A DNA stretch of 51,166 nt, from NCBI RefSeq assembly GCF_000003815.2, contig NC_049987.1, positions 18,540,747 through 18,591,912 on the forward strand. Direction: 5' to 3'. A program made the position numbers and the translations under genes. The notes beneath the pieces were generated by a model. That model saw only the letters and a list, made by a program, of their open reading frames with translations, did not search any database and was not told the origin of the DNA. The first letter of the stretch is position 1. Every line of letters starts with the position of its first letter. This DNA comes from Branchiostoma floridae (Eukaryota; Chordata; Leptocardii; Amphioxiformes; Branchiostomatidae). This document shows positions 1 through 10,623 of this stretch, in pieces.

Positions 1-282
1 AGTAACATCCTTTCGAGAATTTCCTGTATGTTTTTATGTATGTCTCTCTCTCTCTCTCTCTTTCTCTCTCTGTGTGTGTATGTATGCATGTATGTAATAT
101 GTGTTTATGTCTGCGTAGTGTTAAGCATGTATCGATGTTTGCATGTGCATCTGTGTGTATATGTGTGTTTTATATGTGCGTGGTGTTATATAGAAGCATG
201 TATGTATGCATGTTTGTGTTTTTGTTTGTATGTGTGTCTACATGCAATATGTGTTTTATGTGACCTTGGTGTTATGTGTGTT

Positions 283-354
<72 letters not shown>

Positions 355-467
355 TGTGTATGTGTAATATTTATTTTCTTTTTGCGTGGTTTGGGTGAAT
401 GTATGTTTGTGCATCTTTCATTGGGTTTATGTGCGTATGTATGTAATGAGTGTTTTATGTTTGCGTG
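1..467. repeat. TG-rich simple-sequence tract
   Basis: The stretch is dominated by TG, TATG and TC repeats: a pure (TC)n run near 42-72 and a long (TG)n run near 282-352. Long open frames across it are by-products of stop-free TG repeats. No exon was recognised. TG-rich sequence resumes at about 613-900 on the far side of an inserted SINE. Confidence 0.9.
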
Positions 468-606
468 AGACCGCGTGGCGCAGCGTCAGGATTTTCGGCT
501 CGAGACCGAGAGGTGGCGGGTTCGAATCCGAATCCGAATCCGTGTCACCGATCTTGTGCCCTTGGGAAAGGCACTTCACGCGACTTTCCTCACTTAACTC
601 ATTTAC
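468..606 (+). mobile_element. tRNA-derived SINE (family A)
   Basis: The head has a tRNA-like A box (GTGGCGCAGCGTCAGG) and a B box (GGTTCGAATCC) about 30 bp further on. A GAATCC stutter follows, then a body reading CTTGTGCCCTTGGGAAAGGC. The same body recurs at 23345-23560 (opposite strand) and 41868-42065, so this is a dispersed SINE and not a tRNA gene; no full cloverleaf follows the B box. It interrupts the TG-rich tract. Confidence 0.75.
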
Positions 607-612
607 ACCTTA

Positions 613-1004
613 GTTAGTGTGCATGTATGTTTTGTGTGTTTTATGTGTGCGTGGTGTATGTATGTATGTTTTCGTGTGCGTGAATGTGTGCATACGTTGG
701 GAGTGTGTAGTGCATATCTTGCATAGCATGCGTGCGTGTAATGTATGCAATGCATTGGTAGATATTTCTTTATGTATGTGTGTACATGTATGTGTGTTAC
801 AATGATATGCAATAGATACACGTATGGATTGATTGATGTGAGTATGCGTGTGTTTGTGTACATATTGCATATATGGGTGACTGTAAGTATACATAAAGCA
901 CATATTTCACTTTATACACGTGTTGCTCAATCAACCTAATCTTCCTCCTGCGGCTTTAGGTATAATTTTAAACTAATGATGTGTTGTCTGTTTTACATAC
1001 ATAG
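613..1004. other. Gene-free stretch, TG-rich then AT-rich
   Basis: Continuation of the TG/TATG-rich sequence to about 900, then ordinary AT-rich intronic sequence leading to an acceptor AG at 1003-1004. Nothing else was recognised. Confidence 0.6.
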
Positions 1005-4000
1005 ATTGAAGTGAACAGGATACAATCGGAGATGCTACTAGAAAAAGAAAAAGTAAGTTTTATCTTACAAAACACGAGCTAACTAACTAATTTAGTTACA
1101 ATCTTAGATATATGTTTTAGATAATCATATTATGATTGCATGAAAGTCAGAGTTAACTACTACGCGAATCTTTATCCATCGTTGACTTAACAATATTGTG
1201 AATGTAAAACCATCAACTATTACTAAGACTTAGACTAATAGCATAACACCTTATTATCAAACTAAAAGAAATGATGATTGCATATTCCTAAAGTATGTAC
1301 TGTAGAGGTTTAGATTTATTATTTGAGTGATGTTTTGTGTAGTTATTAAGCTCACAATGATGTGATGTTTACATTTGTCATCATGTCGTTTGTAAATTAC
1401 ATAATATACACAAATGTATATACTCCTTGAAACAGTGAAACTATGTTATATAGAAGTACAGTCAAACCTGTCTATAGCGGCCACTCAAGGGACCGGACAA
1501 ATGTGGCCACTATAGACAGGTGGCCTCTGTATAGAGGTGGAAACTTGTAGATAAAATACCCAAGGGACCGACAAAAAGTGGCCACTATGAACAGGTGGCC
1601 CCTCTGTAGAGGTGGCCCCTAATACAGGTTTGACTGTAGTAGTGGTAGTTAAGCAATAGTAATAAAATAACTAGTAGTAGTATAAGTAGGAGTAGTAGTA
1701 GAAGTAGTAGAAGTAGTAGTAGACTCATTTATTAACCAATAGGCAATAACATGATCATAAGTTGAAGTAGTTGTACTAGTAGGATGAACCCCTCCCTTGA
1801 ACTACTCCTCAGTCTCCTCTGAGTTGAAAAACAAATATGAAAGGAAGAAGGTGATATCTAAAACGTCTGGCCGTTTCCAAAACCACCCAGTTGCTGGAGT
1901 AACTGATAAATCATATTACCTGGATGTTAAACATTCCTCGATGTGTCTCTTGTAGATGTTGGAGGCTTTTCTCCGACAGGAGAAAGAAGAAAACAACCAA
2001 TTGAAGGTACAGTCATCAACATGATTTGCTCTAGTACTAAAAAGTCATTTTGCTGCTTATTGCAGCGTAAGACGTGGTCCGATCATCGGCCAAATCATAC
2101 CAAAAACTTTAAAATTGTTTATGCTACTTTCTCAGCTTACCACCCAGCGCTTGAGAAAAAGTTTGGAAGTTGTACACACACAACACTGCCAGTGAACTAG
2201 CCCTCTGCTGTAGTGATTGCACAAAGTTATGTGGCCCAACATGGCTACTGAAACGGCCCTATGCACCATCTATTGTGAGAAGAGTGTTAACATTTAATTC
2301 AAACTAGGACGCGATTACCAGTGCCATAGCTATAGGGCAGAAATATTGAAATGAAATGACTTATGATAAGAAGCATACGACTAGCTCATCACATATAATA
2401 TTGGTCGTCCTATGGCCCAAGATAAATGTTTGGAATTGAGGAGGTACATGAAATTGAGTACAATTTACTAAATTGAAATGACCTTTGGATCTTCTATGTT
2501 GCTTAGGAGATGAAACGTTTGGAAGAGGAGAAATCAAAGGAAGTAACTAGTCAGGGTAGGTAAAGTATAACGTTATGTCTAGTCAATTTTGTTATTAATC
2601 CATTTCTATCTATCACTATATCTTAATTTGTGGATTGACAATACGATTCTGCCCATGAAATGCATAGCCAATAAAAGTAAAAAAAAACGAAACTATATGG
2701 CTCAGTATGTTATTACCTCCATGAAAATTCATGGAGGTTATATTTTCACTAGCGTTTGTCTGTCTGTCTGTCTGTGCACAAGATAACTCAAGAACGGCTA
2801 AATGGATTGGTTTCATACTTAGTTTGTTGGTGGGGTGTGATAAAAGCTGGAAATGATTAGATTTTGGGCCCGCTAGCGGCTCCCTTGATACTGCAGCACC
2901 ACTTCTGGTTTTGCTATCTCGTGCTCTAAACAAGTTATGGTCACGAATATCAAGTATTACAAAGCTCTTATGCTCAGGAAGGAATGACATAAGTTTGGGC
3001 CCTCTAGCGACTTGTTTTTGTATAGCAGGGGCATTTTGTAAAAAAAAATTCTGAAGTGGAACTCAAGAAGGCAACAACGAATCTTCATTATTTTTGGTAT
3101 GTAGGTACCTTAGACAATGTTGTACAAACTAAGATACCAATTATGCAAAATAGGAGAACATTTGCATAATCAATGAGAATAATCTATCATAGCAGTTTTT
3201 TTCAACGTATCTCTTGTTCCAGAAATGATATGGTCTTGACATTTTAGTGGTAGATAGCTTTTAGCTTTATGACAATGTGGGCAATTTCAGCCACCTAACA
3301 TTAATTTGGAACTGCAGGGGCATTTTTGTCAGGATATTCCAAAGAGGATAACTACAAAAAGTAATGACGGATCGACATCATTTTCGGCATGCGGGTAGCT
3401 TAAGCAAAGATGATCATAATGATATCATGTTATGCAAATGATGACTTAATTTGCATAATTAATGTGGGAGTTGCATAATTCCATTGTTTTCAACTGGACT
3501 TCAATAAATGTAACACATTCAATAAATGTAACACATGTAAATTATGATAGATGAATCATAAACAGATACCAAATATGCTAATGATATTCATAATATATGC
3601 GAAAATTGCAAAACCGCTTAATAACTAATGCTGGGTATTTCATACTTGTGACATGTGTATGTTAGTCAATGATGAACATCAACAAGCATAAATCATGAAA
3701 GTGTGCAAGTCATTTGCATAAAATTTACAAAAGCTCTACATGTTTCATGGAGGTATGAGGTCGCCGAACTCTAGTGACATACTAAGTTTATTCAGATCCA
3801 TTCTCTTTATCACTATGGAGAATAATTATGTGATGGTTTTGTATGCGTTTCAGTGACCGCTTCATATTCACATGGTGATGTTCTGACGGGTGAGGATCCG
3901 GAGAAGGGTGAGGATCCGGAGAAGGGTGAGGATCCGGAGAAGGGTGAGGAGATGGAACAAGGGAAGGAGCAGGAGAGGCAGGAGAAGGAGAATGAGAATG

Positions 4001-4032
4001 AGAGAGAGAGAGAAATGGTTTATTGCCATTGA
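1005..4032 (+). CDS. 3' end of a coiled-coil protein gene (four exons, 5' part outside window)
   Basis: Four short exons join in one frame: 1005-1052 (phase 0), 1956-2006 (phase 0), 2507-2555 (ends phase 1) and 3854-4032 (starts with the two bases completing a Val codon, stops at TGA). All have AG acceptors and GT donors (GTAAGT, GTACAG, GTAGGT). The 108 encoded residues start IEVNRIQSEMLLEKEK, are rich in E, K, L and Q with heptad-like spacing, and should form a coiled coil. The last exon holds three exact GEDPEK hexapeptides (18-bp units, 3889-3942), then an E/K/R/Q-rich tail ending MVYCH. Start and main domains lie upstream of base 1, so no function is assigned. Coiled-coil tails of GIMAP or GBP-type GTPases look broadly like this, but nothing here proves that. 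ATTAAA at 4034-4039 could be a polyadenylation signal. Confidence 0.6.
1459..1636. mobile_element. MITE with CAGTCAAACCTGT ends and TA duplication
   Basis: A 178-bp element. The left end reads CAGTCAAACCTGTCTATAG; the right end is the inverted form of CAGTCAAACCTGTATTAG. Both sides are flanked by TA. CAGT termini and a TA target duplication fit a non-autonomous Tc1/mariner-type element. The interior repeats phrases around GTGGCCACTATAGACAGG. A longer relative is at 44880-45425. It lies in an intron of the coiled-coil gene. Confidence 0.8.
1636..1722. repeat. Imperfect (AGT)n microsatellite
   Basis: Trinucleotide AGT/TAG repeat with interruptions, directly after the 178-bp MITE. Confidence 0.75.
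1845..1935. repeat. Dispersed repeat fragment (ATCTAAAACGTC family)
   Basis: The text around ATCTAAAACGTCTGGCCG, ending in TTACCTGGATG, recurs at 22720-22812, and its last part near 31480. It may be the 3' tail of a LINE, but too little is present to classify it. Confidence 0.5.
2060..2255 (+). mobile_element. SINE family B copy, 5'-truncated
   Basis: Reverse-complement relative of the copies at 12140-12424 and 16710-16998. It shares the segments around GTGCACAACACTG and GTAGTGATTGCACAAAG, but its tRNA-like head is eroded. It lies directly after the exon at 1956-2006. Confidence 0.55.
2715..3770. mobile_element. Dispersed ~1-kb repeat bounded by CCTCCATGAAA / TTTCATGGAGG
   Basis: The left edge reads ACCTCCATGAAAATTCATGG and the right edge TTTCATGGAGGTATGAGGTC. 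A truncated copy of the 3' portion, including AGATACCAATTATGCAAA and GGTCTCCGAACTC, is at 21188-21418. It contains a short (TCTG)n run near 2757-2776. No coding capacity was seen and the class is not assigned. Confidence 0.6.
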
Positions 4033-5293
4033 CATTAAAAACTCTTGCAGCACATTTACAAAAGGCTGAATTGTCGGGGTTTTTTTTACAGTCAGTATTT
4101 CAACCTCTAACTAGTTAACACAATTAACGGTGCACACCCCAGTTCTTCCGCGACCGGGGTCCGTGGTAGTCCGCGACCAAAAAGTGACGAAAGGCTTCCG
4201 AGGGCCCATGTTTGAGTTGACATTTCTCATTATTTCCTGCGAAATGACATTGAACGGTTACATGGCTGAAAGGCGTAGGAAATGGTGTGTTTTTGGTGCA
4301 AATTGTGTTTTGGTCCGCGCGTTGCTTCCGCGATATCCCTACGCCTGAATGTAAAGAGGCCCGTGACCTAGATTTACCTCTGAAGCGCTGTGTCAGGCAA
4401 AGTTATAATGCCGCGCGCCGTGGATGATTAAAAAAACTGTAGTACTAGAATTTTCTTTATAATTTGCTGGATTAGTCTTTAGATTTTCCTCTTTCTGGCA
4501 GTATCAGTCGTGCTTGCCGGAAAAATCTTCTTCATCTGTTTTATCCAATGCGAAAATGCCCGATTTTGTGCATCATTTTTGACATGAAAATAATGTTTTT
4601 TCGGCAGACGTTGAAGGTTATTTAGAATAGTCTATGTTAATTTCATAATGTCAGTTGGCACATTGTGTACTTTCAAATCTGTACACATGTACTATTATTG
4701 ACCTGGCATAGTTTAAAACCCAACAGTCGTGATGTGTAGACCAATAACAAACATTCAAATTGATCAACTGAACCAATCAGAAGTCCTTGACATTGGGATT
4801 ACTTTTGCTATAACACAGAGTTCAAATCTATCACTGATCTATGAATGCCCATGCCAGAAAATGACTTATTTGTCAACACTATTCCAACAAGAAAGGGTAT
4901 TGCTTGACGCCCATTCCTCGTTAAAGGGGCAAATTGCTGTCGCACATAAGCAGCGGGCCACAGTTTTCTTTAAAGACACAATGACTAAGTATTTTGCCCT
5001 TTTCCGTTACAAGTACATGATAGTAATATGCTAAGCAATGTTTTCCCACCATTGTTAGTTGCCTTTTGGTCGTCCCAGGTAAGGTTTTGCTTAGAAACAC
5101 GCTAAAAACACGTGTCGGAAATGCTATAAAGGTGAATATCGTGGCATTCTGATAATGAAAAGACGTTAGTTCTTTAAATTTTCAGTCATAATTTACATCA
5201 ACCACTTAGGCCGGCTTGCCACGTGTTGATGAACTTGTCCAGCAGACGACCTTTTTACGTCAGATGCTGTTTTATTCTTGTCGCCAACTTTTG

Positions 5294-7737
5294 TATAATT
5301 TACGTTACCGAACTTCTGTTGGGTGTAATTCGCTTACGAAAAGACATTTTCCGATAATTTTTTCACTGTTTTATCTGCTAAACAGTGGTGTTGCGTAACA
5401 AACAAATGACAGAACACATAAAACACGAATGTTGGAAACATGACTATAACCGCCAATCTCAGGCCGTTTGTCACTTTTTTTATATAATTTACGTTACCAT
5501 AATAAGTCCCTTAGAATTATAGAAAGATCATTACTTTTGTACTCATAGGAAAGAATGCTCCCAGATAAGTAATTGCCTGCAGAGTTAATCTTTCCAGAGC
5601 TGTTTGTTAAAATTTTATTTATCATTAAAAGCATAAATATAATTTACGTTACCATATAATTTACGTTACCATTTTTTTCTTCAACATGTCATCGGATGTT
5701 CAGCAAGAGCACATCAACCAAAGACGTATTATCTGCTGTAATGTTACTGTAGGTGGGCTTGGCTTGCCATAGAGTCACAATGCAGTCTGTTTTATATATA
5801 TATGTTCCTGTTTCAGTGAATTTTACGATGCTCAAATGATAAACCTGACATGCACCAACTTGGAAAGATGCGGGTGTTTATATTGATATCTGATGCTTCA
5901 ATAATCAACATTACACGGAATGTATAGTGCCAAGTTGAATAAATGTATATTGGGTTGGACTGAACCAAAATAACCCCCTGTTGTCAAAGTAGACTCGTCC
6001 AAGTTTGTCATCATTTTCGCGCGCTTTTTGAAGATCACACGACTGGAATGACAGAAACTCATGCTCAACACTGACTGATGAAATAAGGTACGTTTCAAGC
6101 ATGTTTGTCTTAAATAGCAACAGAGATTATGATCAGCTAATTATGAAGGTCAATGTGGTCAAGATTCGTGTCACAGAAATATTTCTCGTTTTACACAGTG
6201 GACCCCTTTACGTACAGACGGCGGTAAATCAGCGACACTATTTACGCTAGCGCCACGTTATCTACATTGAGGACTTGTCATTGAGTTATGAGCTCCATGA
6301 TCAAAAGCATATGGGCTGCAGAAGTTAATAGCTAACTTAAGTTAAGACTTCACTATCATTAGATGTTCCGAAGTTTTCACCTTTGCTTGTTTAGGTTGGA
6401 AATCTTGTTAATTAGAAGCAAACTACTCTTTCAACCAGTCGTGACTGCACAGAATTGATGCACAGAATTGTTTTACATGGACAGACACATTAGCCTGGGT
6501 ACCATCCGGAAAGTAGTTCGCTCCGGTGTTCATTATATACAGTCGCTTCTAGCTCTGACATTCATTATACACTATATACAGTTGCTTCACTGTGTTTCCG
6601 TCTGGGAACGCGGGCCATCTCAACGTCTGGAATCGTACAAAAAGTGGAAGCACGCGCTGATTGGTCCCCACATATGAGCGAATTATGGAATGGATTCAAG
6701 CGATCGTTCGAACAGACGTTCCAACACCGGACAAGCCCTCCGCCCGCTCGTGGGAGGCCTGTTGTCATCGAACAAGCGCTCTAGAACCTATTCCTAGATT
6801 CGCTCATTAACTGACGTTACCGCCAAACGGTTTGAATGCGCACATCTCCAGACGGATAGCAGAAGCGAACATAGGAGCGAACTACTATCCGGATGGTACC
6901 CAGGCTACAGACACATGGTTCAAGGCAGAAAGCTATTTGTGAAACCAATCCCACTCTATAAAGTCAAGATCTATATAACGTCGGGCTTGTCATGTAATCG
7001 TAGCATTAGTATAAAGGGACAGGCTGCCAGGATAACTGTAGAACAGACCAGTGCCTTTACACATGCAGCTCTCTTTTGGAAAATTCACTGTTGTTTATAG
7101 CCTTGCTCATCAACAAAAGCCTTGTTATACACATATTACTTCTTTCTGCCGGTATTATTGAACCACACGATATAAGGTGTATGGATGGACATTTTGTTAG
7201 GTAGCACATTCATTTTATATTGATGTGACATTGTGTTTGTTCCACGAACAAAGATTGTCCTGACATTAAAAAATGTTTTATAAGAAGTGCGATAACTGGT
7301 GTTTAGTTTGTTGTCTTTCCAATATCGAAAGCTTGTGCTAGAAAGGCCCAGTCCATCTGGTGCATGTTGCCATCGCATCATGTCCTGCTATTCCCAAAGA
7401 CTTGATTAAAGGACGCGAGGACGAAGCGGTTCTGACCTAGAGCGTGTGATTGCGTGAATCCTTTGTTACTTAGCATGTATTTAAATAGACCCCGCCAAGA
7501 TAGAGACCTTGCATATCTTGGGTGTCTTTCCGCAGAGTCCGGGTGGGTACAGGGCGAACAAGATTATACGGGTATTCCAGATAACAAAGATACACTTTTT
7601 TGCTACTCTGAGTTAGCAACATGAAGATAAGAGGTCCAGCATTATAGACGAACATGACCTAATCAGTTCAAATAGAGCCAGTATGTACACTATTCGGCTT
7701 TCCTCCAAATGTTAGAGATTCTGTAATTTACGTTACC
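5294..7737 (+). repeat. Five dispersed copies of TATAATTTACGTTACC
   Basis: The 16-mer TATAATTTACGTTACC occurs exactly at 5294-5309, 5483-5498, 5638-5653 and 5655-5670; its last 14 bases occur at 7724-7737. All are in one orientation, two nearly back to back. A chance cluster of an exact 16-mer is very unlikely. They may be subterminal binding repeats of the enclosing element. Confidence 0.85.
6491..6907. mobile_element. 417-bp MITE with TAGCCTGGGTACC ends and 9-bp target duplication
   Basis: The left end begins TAGCCTGGGTACCATCCGGA; the right end is its inverse, with about 33 bp of near-perfect inverted repeat. The flanks are identical 9-mers, CAGACACAT, at 6482-6490 and 6908-6916. A 9-bp duplication is typical of Mutator-like elements among known superfamilies, so a non-autonomous MULE is the best guess. 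No transposase is present. Confidence 0.8.
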
Positions 7738-8519
7738 ACAGTTCATTGGCATTTACCTGTAGAATAGATATCGCCTGCTTCCAACCATTTTCATAAATAT
7801 ATTCTATCGCTCTTACCCCATCCTACAGGGTGAAAATTAAGGAGTTTTAAACAGTTTGTCTTCATATCAGAAAAAAAAAACATATCATTTATTTACTTTT
7901 ATACAAATGTAGCAAACTTAATAGCTAGAAATTTTGATGATTATTCCGAAACAAATGACACGGCGGTTAAATATTTCTCATTGGCGTGTAATTTGAAGGT
8001 TTTGGGTTGGAAAATGCGCTAATTTGGGTGTTGTTAATCCACTATTACTTGCTGGAACATTTCTCTGTGTAGTAATATGCTCTTTATTACGAAATTGTAG
8101 GAAAGATGACATGGCCTACTAAAAATCAAATATCTCCAAAATTAAGCGTGTTAGCACCAGACAAAAGTAGCAAAAGATAGTCGATATAAGTGGTAACAAG
8201 TTCATACCAGCAGGTAAGCGTTTTGGACAACTTTATTTTTTACAATTTTCTACCTCCAATTTTCCCAGTTAACGAGGAATGGGCGTTGAATGGATAGCAG
8301 ATGTTGGAAAATGATAGTAGTAGTCCACTGTATCCTGCTGCTGCAGTGGTCTGGACACCCTGCAGCTGTAATTAGTCTTTCTTCAACTCTTTCCACTTCG
8401 TCCTATTCATTGCCAGCTTCCTGAGCTTCCTTAGTTTCCTTAAAAATGATTATTCTATTGAAAAGAATCTACCAAACATGTCTCAGTGTATGCTTGCTTC
8501 CAAGGAAGAGACCATGGTT

Positions 8520-8683
8520 ACCAGTCTCATTGTATGTCATTCAGCACCAGGGACAGGGACACCAGTCATGTTGTGGTGTCGTTCAGTACCAGGGACAGAG
8601 CACTAGTTTTGTGGCTGTGTTATTCAGATCAAAGATTGGGACACCAGTCTTATTGGTGTGTCATTCAGCAAACAGGTTCCATT
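8520..8683. repeat. 41-bp minisatellite, four units
   Basis: Units start at 8520, 8561, 8602 and 8643, exactly 41 bp apart. Each begins AC(C/T)AGT and has a CATTCAG-like core; units 1 and 2 carry CCAGGGACAG, units 3 and 4 are more diverged. The 107-codon open frame over this region comes from the period and is not taken as a gene. Confidence 0.8.
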
Positions 8684-9888
8684 ACAGATACAAAGTAAAT
8701 CACATTTCCCGGAGCTTACCAGCGAGCAACTGCTGCAGTACTCTTTTCTATCAAACGGGGGCGTTGTGAGTCGATAGGTCGCAGCTGGCAGGCTAAAGTA
8801 AATTGGATGCAAAGTAAAACAGCAACGGGTTCATGTTACAGCAAGGATGTCACATGTAAACAAACTAACTTATCACTGAATATAAAACGAGCAAATGTTC
8901 ACGTTGTAAAAAGTTGAAAGCAGACGAAACGGGAGTAGTGTGGCTACTGTTATAGGAGTTATCGTGGCTTAATGATCGACACTGGCACCGGTGACGATTT
9001 GCATCGACACCGCCACCAGTGTCGATTCATTCTGACCAATCAAAAGGAGCGATACATACAAGAAAGTCAGGTATATGCAGGCATTGGCAAATCAAAAGGA
9101 GCGAAACATATGGCAGAGCAGAGGGAATAAGTACAGACGGCAAGAGGGGGGGGGGCTCCTTCTGTTAACATTGATAATGAGATTTGTTGTCCTAAAAAGC
9201 CAAAGACTGCAATGTTTCGAATATTTTCTGTGGAAATTTTTGTTTCAAAATGCAATCTGTAATCTCCTTACAAATGTATGTACCAAAGAACAAATGTGAA
9301 TTTTCAGAAATTCGACAAAAGAATTCACACGTATTGTACCAAGAGATCTATGCCTAATACAGGAGTTTGCAAGTTTGGGTAGGCTATATGATAATAACGT
9401 TAACCCTTAATCAATAAAGATTATCTACATGTATTTGCAAGACACGTGGCAACCACTATTTCTATTATATTTGGTATACAACGTAGGAGTAAAGAAACCT
9501 ACGCATAAGAAGAACATGAAGAATGGGTCATTAAGCTCTTAAATTGCCTAATTGATATGCAAATATGCTAATTACAAATTAGATAAGAGTAGTTGCAATG
9601 ATTATACTGTGTCACATGCTGTGTCAAGATCTTCTGTTCGGCATTAAAACCTGACTGATTCGCAAGTAAGTTACCGTACAAAATGTATGTATAATCATGA
9701 TTTCTCCTTCGTGCCATACTAGTCCCGTGGGGCTATTGATTAAGTTAACAACAAAAATGTCAAAATCCATCCTTCCTAAATTCAATATCTTGACTCACGT
9801 TTAACGGATTTGTTCATTAATCGTTAATCTAAGCTGAAATATAGCGTGTACCTGTCTAGTACAAAGTACCATGTTTTCTTGTGCTTTT

Positions 9889-10583
9889 TTATTCCCTTGG
9901 TTCAGCCGTCATCATAAATGGCACGGGTTGGTACACTGCTCCATGTATCCCTTCCTCCGATGGCTTAGTGACGCCCTCTGGCAGCTTAAAGCTGAAGCGC
10001 TGCAGCAGAGCTGTGAAGATGAGGAAGAGCTCCATTCTGGCCAGCTGCTCACCAAGACAGACACGACGTCCTTTGAAAAAAAAAAAAACAGATTTGTGAT
10101 TTCACTCTCCATACCGCCATTTTGACTTATTCTTATGGATGCATCAAAAGCAAGTAAAAGAATATGCCTTTATGCAATATTCCATTGGTTGTTAACGTTG
10201 TTGTTGTGTCAAACATGCACGTTGAAAGTACGCATAACAAATTGAAAAAACAAAATTGAAATATTACCGAGGGAGAAGGTTATAACCTCAGCTCTCTTGA
10301 CGTATTTGCCGGCGTCATCAAGGAAACGAGTGGGGTCAAACTTGTCCGGCTCCGGCCACAGTTTGGGGTCATGGTGCACTGACCAGATGTTCACGAGCAC
10401 CGACGTGTTCTAGGTGAAAAAAAAACATACATATTGTCGGCATGATTCAGTAACTATTGCTATGTCAACATACTAAACATTCGGTAATCTTTTCTATGGT
10501 GGTAAGATCTAGTATCTAATCAATTAAGAGAAATGTGTGAAAAATGCATTTTTGATTACTAGTTATACTTTTACGACAGGATA

Positions 10584-10623
<40 letters not shown>

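Larger units (their letters stand above)
4895..8310. mobile_element. Possible degraded DNA transposon with diverged inverted ends
   Basis: Near 4903-4925 the text reads TTGACGCCCATTCCTCGTTA. Near 8269-8290 the reverse complement of a near-identical text is present (TTAACGAGGAATGGGCGTT). Similarity continues inward for about 12 more bases with mismatches. Between them are five copies of a TTTACGTTACC motif. No transposase frame was recognised and no target duplication identified, so the element call and its limits are tentative. Confidence 0.35.
4033..9888. other. Gene-poor interval between coiled-coil gene and P450
   Basis: No open frame in this interval resembles a known protein or has credible splice sites. 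It holds the possible 3.4-kb degraded element (4895-8310), a 417-bp MITE (6491-6907), five TTTACGTTACC motifs, a 41-bp minisatellite (8520-8683), and a short inverted repeat around TCGACACTGG near 8968-9026. A GC-richer patch at 4130-4345 is unexplained. Confidence 0.6.

Noticed and set aside
468-606. tRNA gene
   Set aside because: A and B boxes are present, but there is no acceptor-stem closure, and the following body recurs elsewhere as a SINE.
28-939. Long open frames on both strands
   Set aside because: They run through TG/TATG simple repeats and encode Cys/Val or His/Thr runs; stop-free by composition.
4130-4348. 72-codon plus frame in a GC-richer patch
   Set aside because: No domain, no splice partners and no second copy; left as unexplained sequence.
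8446-8769. 107-codon protein
   Set aside because: The frame is a by-product of the 41-bp minisatellite (41 is not a multiple of 3, so units are read in different frames).
9888-9893. AATAAA as the P450 polyadenylation signal
   Set aside because: It overlaps the stop codon and would leave almost no 3' UTR; treated as chance.
9912-10112. 66-codon minus frame as a separate gene
   Set aside because: It is an off-frame reading of the last P450 exon; the true frame gives [11 protein letters not shown].
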